Shown in pieces: positions 42,038-46,515 of a DNA stretch of 46,515 nt. Positions within the stretch are counted from its first letter, which is position 1. Each line of letters opens with the position of its first letter. Under the pieces are notes generated by a model that saw only the letters and a list, made by a program, of their open reading frames with translations, ran no database searches and was not told where the DNA came from. The DNA is from an archaeon. GTDB lineage: Archaea; Micrarchaeota; Micrarchaeia; CAILAH01. The position numbers and the translations under genes were made by a program. The stretch lies in the NCBI GenBank assembly GCA_024274875.1, contig JAJSAH010000015.1, positions 1 through 46,515 on the forward strand, written 5' to 3'.

Positions 42038-43144
42038 ATGCATCCCACGTTTGACGCAGTCACGAGGTTTATAGCTTCCCTCAACCTGCCTTTAATCACC
42101 ACTCTCTCATATTTAATAGATATATATACCCCTATATTGTATGTAATTTCCTTTGTTCTGTTTGCTTCAACTTTGCGCAAAGAAAAAAGGTTCTTCAAAG
42201 CAATAATAACCATAATTATAGCGCTGTTGATTGTGTTTGCGCTCAAGTATTACATACAAATTCCAAGGCCCTGCACGCTTAATTCAGCATATATAAAATT
42301 TGAATGCCCCACAGCTCCAGATTACTCATTCCCAAGCGGCCATACAGTTATTTCCTCCGCGTTTTTAGCTCCTTTGGTTGGCACTGAAGCATTCATGCTC
42401 TTTTTTGCGTTGAATCTCATAGTTGGTTTTTCACGGGTAAATCTTGGAGTTCATTTTGTGAATGATGTGCTGGCAAGCTTTGTAATAGGTTTTTTCACAT
42501 ATGACGTTGTGAACAGGCTTTTTTCAACAGGAACCTTATCTCTCTCCAAACCTAAAAATTTGCTGGATTCATCATTCGAGAACAGGAGGCAATTCCTACA
42601 CATTATAATTGGCGCGCTTCTAATCATTTTAGTGCTAGTTTTTTCAGAAATGTACGGCGCAAATGGAATAGTGTACATAGAATTTCTCGCATTCATCGTG
42701 CTCCAGTTTATGCTTATTATAATAAATGATAAGATGCGAGGTAAAGAAAGCAGAATCTCTCGCATACTGTTTTCCATGTTTGAGCGCACAGGAGTTACGC
42801 CAGGTTATGGCGCATTTTGGTATGGCATGGGCGTGCTGTTCTCATTCGTGTTCATTCAAGACCCAAGCAGATTGATTGCAGTTATCATTGCCTTAGGCAT
42901 AGGTGATGGAATCGCAACAATTTTTGGAAAAGGAGGGAAAATTCAGAATCCATTAAACAAATCTAAAACTATAGAAGGATCTTTTGCATTTTTTCTATCA
43001 ACTGCCGCATTATCATTCCCCTTTATAGGGTTCATTGCAGTCCCTTTTGCATTCATCACCGCGATAGTTGAAGCGCTTCCACCAAAATTCGATGACAATT
43101 TCATGATTCCCCTTGTATCAATAATATTCTTCTCTCTATTTTAA
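42038..43144 (+). CDS. PAP2 phosphatase-polyprenol (dolichol) kinase fusion
   Basis: A 368-residue membrane protein. Residues 1-175 are a PAP2 lipid phosphatase with the three catalytic motifs KYYIQIPRP (about 70-78), PSGH (about 99-102) and SRVNLGVHFVND (about 131-142). Residues 185-368 resemble CTP-dependent dolichol/phytol kinases: RRQFLHIIIGALL, GYGAFWYGMG, GIGDGIATIFGKGG (near 289), KSKTIEGSFA and VEALPPKFDDNFMIPL. One half would remove phosphate from polyprenyl diphosphate and the other phosphorylate free polyprenol, both feeding the polyprenyl-phosphate carrier used for glycosylation. This coupling is inference from domain identity. It ends in a 4-bp mutual stop with fibrillarin. Confidence 0.87.
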   Translation: MHPTFDAVTRFIASLNLPLITTLSYLIDIYTPILYVISFVLFASTLRKEKRFFKAIITIIIALLIVFALKYYIQIPRPCTLNSAYIKFECPTAPDYSFPSGHTVISSAFLAPLVGTEAFMLFFALNLIVGFSRVNLGVHFVNDVLASFVIGFFTYDVVNRLFSTGTLSLSKPKNLLDSSFENRRQFLHIIIGALLIILVLVFSEMYGANGIVYIEFLAFIVLQFMLIIINDKMRGKESRISRILFSMFERTGVTPGYGAFWYGMGVLFSFVFIQDPSRLIAVIIALGIGDGIATIFGKGGKIQNPLNKSKTIEGSFAFFLSTAALSFPFIGFIAVPFAFITAIVEALPPKFDDNFMIPLVSIIFFSLF

Positions 43145-43806
43145 TACTTCTTTTTCAATACAATAAACATGTGATGTTTTTCATATGGATCTAGAGTGAA
43201 GCTCTCCACAACTTCGAACGCTTTGCTCAGAGATTTTATAACCCGTTCATATATCTTCTTTGGCTTTTTGCTAACATCTATTGATTGCGATTTAACAGCA
43301 ATCATTGCAATTCCTTCGCATTTAAGATATTTTGAGTTTTTTATGAGGATTTTATCTTGATCAGGTTGCGCAACATCCTCAAAAATCACATCGACATTTC
43401 CAACATATTCGTATTTTTCGGGGAACCGTGCATCAGCGAGAATTGGCCATATGTTTTCGCGTTTTTCGCATCTTATTAAAAGTTCCCTAATGCATTCAGG
43501 GGAAAATTCAACTGCGTATATCCTGCCTTTATCTCCTATGATGTCTGATATGAAGCTTGCCGTAACCCCTGCCGCAGCCCCGAGATATAAAATTTTTGCG
43601 CCTTTTTTGAACGGCCATGTTTTTAGCCCTCTTTTGATTGCTGCAGCAAGCTTGCTTCTCTTAGGATCCCATATTCTGTATTCTTCATCTCCAATTTTAA
43701 CGATTCTTTCTCCATGTATCCTAAATCCTTTTTGCAGGCTTTTTGTTGCCAGTTTGCCATCAATGACATACACTCCGTATTTATCAGTGCGCTCTAATGC
43801 AGGCAT
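43141..43806 (-). CDS. flpA: Fibrillarin-like rRNA/tRNA 2'-O-methyltransferase
   Basis: This 221-residue archaeal fibrillarin has RIWDPKRSKLAAAI near residue 46, the SAM-binding YLGAAAGVTASF near 73, VEFSPECIRELL, and the motif NVDVIFEDVAQPDQ near 139. It is the methyltransferase of box C/D RNPs, working with Nop5 and L7Ae, which are not in this window. ATG 43806 lies 26.5 bp from the TATA box shared with the thioredoxin gene. Confidence 0.96.
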   Translation of the reverse strand: MPALERTDKYGVYVIDGKLATKSLQKGFRIHGERIVKIGDEEYRIWDPKRSKLAAAIKRGLKTWPFKKGAKILYLGAAAGVTASFISDIIGDKGRIYAVEFSPECIRELLIRCEKRENIWPILADARFPEKYEYVGNVDVIFEDVAQPDQDKILIKNSKYLKCEGIAMIAVKSQSIDVSKKPKKIYERVIKSLSKAFEVVESFTLDPYEKHHMFIVLKKKY

Positions 43807-43828
43807 ATGTGTAATAGGTTATGCACAC

Positions 43829-43836
43829 ATATAAAT
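43829..43836. promoter_or_regulatory. Shared TATA box, flpA/thioredoxin
   Basis: ATATAAAT is centred 43832.5: 26.5 bp from ATG 43806 (minus) and 24.5 bp from ATG 43857 (plus). Confidence 0.65.
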
Positions 43837-43856
43837 TTTTAAAAAACAACTTTTTC

Positions 43857-44240
43857 ATGAAAAATGAACTGCTGTACTTTGTCATTTTTGCAATAATTAT
43901 TCTCATTATTTCACTGATTTCACTGCAAGCTTCGCGCAGCATTGGGCCGGTGGAGATTGCATCAGAGAGCTTTGCAAAATGTCTTTCTGAAAAAGGCGTA
44001 AAGATGTACGGAGCATCATGGTGCCCGCACTGTCAAAACCAAAAGAAAATGTTTGGCGAATATTGGAATTACATAGATTACATAGAATGCTCCACCGCAG
44101 GAGGTTTTGGCGAAGCGAGCGCCTGCATTGATGCCAACATAACAGGCTATCCTACATGGGTGTTCCAGAACGGCGTTCGGAAAGTAGGCGAGCTTTCGCT
44201 TGATGAACTAAGCAGGCTTAGCGGATGCAATACTAGCTAA
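43857..44240 (+). CDS. Membrane-anchored thioredoxin (CPHC)
   Basis: A 127-residue protein with an N-terminal anchor helix (about 5-25) and an extracytoplasmic thioredoxin-like domain: WCPHCQNQK (Cys 56 and 59), a second cysteine pair IECSTAG ... SACIDA and the cis-Pro GYPTWVFQNG. It closely resembles the thioredoxin domain that pairs with VKOR in oxidative folding, though no VKOR gene is seen here. ATG 43857 is chosen over 43821 from promoter spacing and because the shorter form begins at the anchor. Confidence 0.87.
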   Translation: MKNELLYFVIFAIIILIISLISLQASRSIGPVEIASESFAKCLSEKGVKMYGASWCPHCQNQKKMFGEYWNYIDYIECSTAGGFGEASACIDANITGYPTWVFQNGVRKVGELSLDELSRLSGCNTS

Positions 44241-44449
44241 CATCTGAATAGCAATTGCACGATATATCCAATAATGATGAGTGCCATCCCTATGATTGTC
44301 ACAAGCCTTTCTTTATTTATTTCTTCAATAACTACTTCATCGATTTTGTGCTCTCTCTTCATTCTTTCATGCACCATAAGCACGCTTACTCCTATAAGTG
44401 TTGTTCCAACAAGTTCAAAGGTTAGGTAAATAAAATTTGGCAGGCACAT
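44237..44449 (-). CDS. Small two-helix membrane protein
   Basis: A 70-residue protein with two hydrophobic helices (about 8-24 and 48-67) around a charged, helical loop (MKREHKIDEVVIEEINKER). No family recognised. ATG 44449 lies about 26 bp from TTTTTAAAAATG-type sequence (44471-44481), supporting a leaderless transcript. It shares a 4-bp mutual stop with the thioredoxin gene. Confidence 0.6.
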   Translation of the reverse strand: MCLPNFIYLTFELVGTTLIGVSVLMVHERMKREHKIDEVVIEEINKERLVTIIGMALIIIGYIVQLLFRC

Positions 44450-44530
44450 ACCACATTCTTTTTTCAGAACATTTTTAAAAATGAGTCAAAGCAAAAAGGG
44501 TTTGCAAGTTCCATGAGAATTGCATCTTTA

Positions 44531-44557
44531 CTGCTTTAAAGAGGTTTGGGCAAGCAG
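44531..44557. promoter_or_regulatory. CTGCTT/AAGCAG half-sites upstream of the membrane regulator
   Basis: CTGCTT (44531-44536) and AAGCAG (44552-44557) stand just before the likely TATA AATATTTTTAATG (44559-44571) of the gene at 44595. The same core is found in the dyad at the dsbA-like promoter (45102-45137), though in opposite relative orientation. Confidence 0.35.
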
Positions 44558-44594
44558 AAAATATTTTTAATGGCACGGTCCATAAACCATATTT

Positions 44595-45071
44595 ATGGAT
44601 AATAGGACGATAGGATATGCAATGGTCGGCATAGCCTTGCTTGTAGGTTATATAACATTCTCTTTTAACATGGCTTTAAGCGAAATAGTAAATGGTTCAT
44701 GTTCTCACGGGCCTTCGTGCCCAATGTGGGGCACCATAGATTTCCAAACCAATACAGGTCTTGCAATCATGTTTTTCATATTTATGTTTGGTTTATACTT
44801 AATTCTTCGCAAAGATTCTGCTGAAAATAAGATTGAGGTCTCTGCACCCGCACTTAATAACATAAAATTGCAACCGGAAGAGAAAGAACTCATCGCTAGG
44901 ATTCGCTCTGCAGAGGGGTCGATTTACCAATCTGAACTGGTGAAAACAACTGGGTTTAGCAAGGTGAAAATTACGCGCCTTCTCGATAAACTTGAAGGGA
45001 AAGGCATAATTGAGAGGAGGCGGAGAGGCATGACGAACATAGTTCTGCTGAAAAGCAGTATGCGAAACTAG
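44595..45071 (+). CDS. Membrane-bound winged-helix regulator
   Basis: A 158-residue protein. Two N-terminal membrane helices (about 8-28 and 52-71) enclose an extracytoplasmic loop with two cysteines (NGSCSHGPSCPMW). The C-terminal part is a winged helix (EEKELIARIRSAEGSIYQSELVKTTGF in part; recognition helix SKVKITRLLDKLEGKG; wing RRRRGMTNIVLL). Archaeal membrane HTH proteins of this shape are known. The paired outer cysteines make it a candidate thiol or metal sensor for the disulfide genes around it, which is inference. Confidence 0.83.
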   Translation: MDNRTIGYAMVGIALLVGYITFSFNMALSEIVNGSCSHGPSCPMWGTIDFQTNTGLAIMFFIFMFGLYLILRKDSAENKIEVSAPALNNIKLQPEEKELIARIRSAEGSIYQSELVKTTGFSKVKITRLLDKLEGKGIIERRRRGMTNIVLLKSSMRN

Positions 45072-45101
45072 TTTCACAACATTTAATAGATGTTTCAGTT
45101 T

Positions 45102-45137
45102 TTTAGCAGGATGTTTAATATGGTGTTTCCTGCTTAA
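45102..45137. promoter_or_regulatory. Dyad operator around the TATA box of the dsbA-like gene
   Basis: AGCAGGA (45105-45111) and TCCTGCT (45128-45134) are perfect inverted copies, extending to 9 of 10 matching bases (TT[T/A]AGCAGGA). They enclose TTTAATAT (45114-45121), the likely TATA box. A protein bound here would block TBP, so repression is the expected mode. Confidence 0.6.
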
Positions 45138-45156
45138 TGCGTTCAGAGGTGAATGC

Positions 45157-45864
45157 ATGAAGAATGAAAGTATGCTGATTGGTGTGGCAGGCCTCATATT
45201 AGGGGCCATGATTGCGTTTGCATATCTAACGATGTTTGCGCAGGTGCATGACCAGAACAACAATGGAACCTGTCTTGTTGCAGGGATGGATTCAGGCGCT
45301 GAAGCGCCTGCGCAGCAGGAATCTGCAAACATTGCTGAGAAGGTTTCATTGCAAGGGTCTGTCAAGGGAGATCCGAACGCTCCAGTTAAAATTATTGAGT
45401 ACAGCGATTTTGAATGTCCATATTGTGCTAAATTTTACAAAGAAACGCTGCCTTTAATTGAAAAGGAGTATATAAGCACTGGCAAGGCGAAGTTGGAATA
45501 CAGGCATTTTCCGCTTGCATTTCACAAGAATGCGCAGAAGGCAGCTGAGGCTTCAGAGTGCGCAGCCGACCAAGGAAAGTTTTGGGAGATGCATGACATT
45601 ATTTTTGAGAATCAAGAACAGATTGCAATTGATGATTTGAAAACATACGCTGTGCAAATAGGTCTTGATGTGCAGGAGTTTAACGAATGCCTTGATTCAG
45701 GCATCAAATCAGCAAAAATCCGCGATGATGTTGCGAGCGGAAAAGATGCTGGCGTTAGCGGCACCCCATCATTCCTTATAAATGGCAGGTTGGTTGTGGG
45801 CGCACAGCCGTACGCTGTATTTAAACAGGTAATCGATGGGGAGCTGGCGAAAAAATCCTCATAA
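45157..45864 (+). CDS. DsbA-like disulfide oxidoreductase
   Basis: A 235-residue protein with an N-terminal anchor (about 5-27), a linker rich in Ala/Glu/Gln, and a DsbA-family thioredoxin fold: EYSDFECPYCAKF (Cys 88 and 91 approximately), helical insertion with EASECAADQGKFWEMHD, and GVSGTPSFLINGR with the cis-Pro near 202. It acts outside the membrane, oxidising or isomerising cysteines of exported proteins. AGAGGTG sits 5 nt before ATG 45157. It follows the membrane regulator by 85 bp and has a dyad operator of its own. Confidence 0.92.
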   Translation: MKNESMLIGVAGLILGAMIAFAYLTMFAQVHDQNNNGTCLVAGMDSGAEAPAQQESANIAEKVSLQGSVKGDPNAPVKIIEYSDFECPYCAKFYKETLPLIEKEYISTGKAKLEYRHFPLAFHKNAQKAAEASECAADQGKFWEMHDIIFENQEQIAIDDLKTYAVQIGLDVQEFNECLDSGIKSAKIRDDVASGKDAGVSGTPSFLINGRLVVGAQPYAVFKQVIDGELAKKSS

Positions 45865-45893
45865 TTTTTAATTCTTTTTGCATAGTTTTTAGC

Positions 45894-46313
45894 ATGAATG
45901 CAGCCCCCGTGTTCCTGCTAATTCTTACTATATGCAGTTCAGGAATGAACATAACGCGCGAATACGCCATTTCTGAAGCAAAAAAAATTATTGCGGAGCA
46001 GAAGCCCTGCGAAAACCTTACAGATATGGAAATGGTGTTTATTGGAGAATACTATATGGAGAAGATGTTTCCTGGAAGGTACCACACTTCGCTGACTGAA
46101 AGTCCGTTGAATGTTAATAACCTGAACGAATCCTTGCAACTGCACATAAACTTTGCAAGAAAGTATTACTGCGGCGAGGAAGACATAAACGTTTTTCAGT
46201 TTTCCGAGCCTGAAGAGAATGAGGTTCTTTTATATTTCTTTGCATTCCTGTTCATAATGGTTTTGCTGTACTTATTTTATGTAAAAATTCTCAAACCTAT
46301 AAGAATTATTTGA
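45894..46313 (+). CDS. Secreted or membrane-anchored hypothetical protein
   Basis: A 139-residue protein with a short N-terminal signal (MNAAPVFLLILTICSSG), an extracytoplasmic helical middle containing two cysteines (QKPCENLTDMEMVF, ARKYYCGEED) and N-glycosylation sequons (NLTD, NESL), and a C-terminal membrane helix (EVLLYFFAFLFIMVLLYLFY) with a basic end. No family recognised. The two outer cysteines make it a possible client of the disulfide system next door. Confidence 0.7.
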   Translation: MNAAPVFLLILTICSSGMNITREYAISEAKKIIAEQKPCENLTDMEMVFIGEYYMEKMFPGRYHTSLTESPLNVNNLNESLQLHINFARKYYCGEEDINVFQFSEPEENEVLLYFFAFLFIMVLLYLFYVKILKPIRII

Positions 46314-46358
46314 TTTGCAAGGCATGCGCAGAAACATAATGAATGCGGCTGCCGGGAT
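46309..46358. repeat. Direct repeat A, containing a tRNA-Gly 3'-end fragment
   Basis: A 50-bp stretch from TTTGATTTGCAA to GCGGCTGCCGGGAT, nearly identical (about five mismatches) to 46393-46442, which covers the 3' acceptor and start of the T arm of tRNA-Gly. It lies 84 bp away and has no tRNA body attached. Confidence 0.85.
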
Positions 46359-46361
46359 CGA

Positions 46362-46378
46362 GTTTTGCGAAGCAAAAC
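46362..46378. other. Perfect hairpin GTTTTGC-GAA-GCAAAAC
   Basis: A 7-bp stem with GAA loop between the two direct repeats, downstream of tRNA-Gly. A second hairpin, GCAAATC-TTT-GATTTGC, is at 46386-46402. They could be 3' processing or termination structures. Confidence 0.5.
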
Positions 46379-46392
46379 GAGAGTAGCAAATC

Positions 46393-46442
46393 TTTGATTT
46401 GCAATGCAGACGCAGAAACATAATGAATGCGGCTGCCGGGAT
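46393..46442. repeat. Direct repeat B, overlapping the tRNA-Gly 3' end
   Basis: The second copy of the repeat at 46309-46358. Its last 15 bases are the acceptor 3' strand and T-stem start of tRNA-Gly. Confidence 0.85.
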
Positions 46443-46515
46443 TTGAACCCGGGTTTTAGCCTTACTGCGCCTTTGCTTGGCAAGGCCATGTCCTAACCAG
46501 ACTAGACTACAGCCG
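46428..46515 (-). tRNA. tRNA-Gly (GCC) with 15-nt intron, 5' base outside the window
   Basis: The acceptor 3' strand CAGCCGC (46435-46429, minus strand) pairs with (G)CGGCTG whose first base falls just outside the window; discriminator A at 46428. D stem GTC/GAC; anticodon stem TGGCC with GGCTA (one G-T pair); anticodon GCC at 46481-46479; T arm CCGGG-TTCAAAT-CCCGG. A 15-nt intron (46477-46463) follows position 37 in a textbook bulge-helix-bulge: central helix TTGC/GCAG, 3-nt bulges CAA and TAA, inner GC/GC with AAAG loop. Confidence 0.93.

Noticed and set aside
46277-46489. A 70-codon minus-strand frame with an internal repeat
   Set aside because: It runs across the tRNA-Gly gene and the duplicated tRNA 3' fragment; the repeat is explained by the DNA duplication.
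1-46515. CRISPR arrays, insertion sequences or rRNA genes
   Set aside because: No regularly spaced repeats, transposase motifs, terminal inverted repeats or rRNA sequence were recognised anywhere in the window.

Overview
The window is archaeal and gene-dense, with about 57 protein genes, two intron-bearing tRNA genes and almost no spare DNA. Archaeal markers include an Orc1/Cdc6 initiator, fibrillarin (FlpA), class I lysyl-tRNA synthetase, archaeal-type AlaRS and TyrRS, a Dph6 diphthamide domain, a Mut7-C protein, TATA-box promoters with leaderless starts, and Shine-Dalgarno (SD) sites of the GGTG type. The compact layout, frequent domain fusions (DUF357-Nudix, AsnB-Dph6, PAP2-polyprenol kinase, thioredoxin-CcdA) and many small secreted or membrane proteins suggest a reduced-genome, possibly DPANN-like archaeon. 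That placement is inference; no 16S rRNA is present.

Layout. 1-6.4 kb: a partial secreted beta-helix protein, methylthioadenosine phosphorylase, FolC, an HNH protein and a DUF2207 membrane protein. 6.4-8.6 kb: three tandem ankyrin-repeat genes. 8.7-10.5 kb: a five-gene operon (DUF5320, two half-permeases, NifX-like, DUF134) whose last gene appears to start at ATT. 10.6-24.2 kb: thioredoxin-CcdA, a histidine phosphatase, LysS, DUF357-Nudix, a prenyl synthase/flavin reductase/spermidine synthase operon, a lipoprotein, AlaS, an orphan VirB11-like ATPase and a winged-helix/PRC-barrel pair. 24.3-30.9 kb: a Cas2-like small protein, RtcA, ThiI, a class I glutamine amidotransferase overlapping an AsnB-Dph6 fusion, an MscS-like membrane protein and a Mut7-C protein. 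30.9-37.5 kb: two secreted proteins, tRNA-Trp with a long structured intron, TyrS, Cdc6, a cation/proton antiporter and a roadblock/KaiC operon. 37.6-43.8 kb: a Lys-rich membrane protein, a 1280-residue coiled-coil surface protein, a 40-residue polyacidic protein, a PAP2-kinase fusion and fibrillarin. 43.9-46.5 kb: a thiol-redox group and tRNA-Gly with a 15-nt intron.

How genes connect. SpeE releases methylthioadenosine, which MtnP can phosphorolyse. The prenyl synthase and the PAP2-polyprenol kinase fusion bear on the isoprenoid carrier lipid. CcdA-thioredoxin, a membrane CPHC thioredoxin and a DsbA-like CPYC protein form an extracytoplasmic disulfide set, with a membrane winged-helix regulator beside a dyad operator at dsbA. 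Two glutaminase-type modules sit with the Dph6 domain.

The strongest structural signals are genome-wide habits. Nine divergent pairs have start codons 51-54 bp apart with a single near-symmetric TATA box midway. Most convergent pairs overlap at their 3' ends, four of them by a 4-bp mutual stop (TTAA or CTAA). Inside operons a GGTG-N5-ATG signal often carries the upstream stop codon. These rules helped correct about a dozen start sites. No stretch over 300 bases lacks a gene, and no CRISPR array or insertion sequence was seen.
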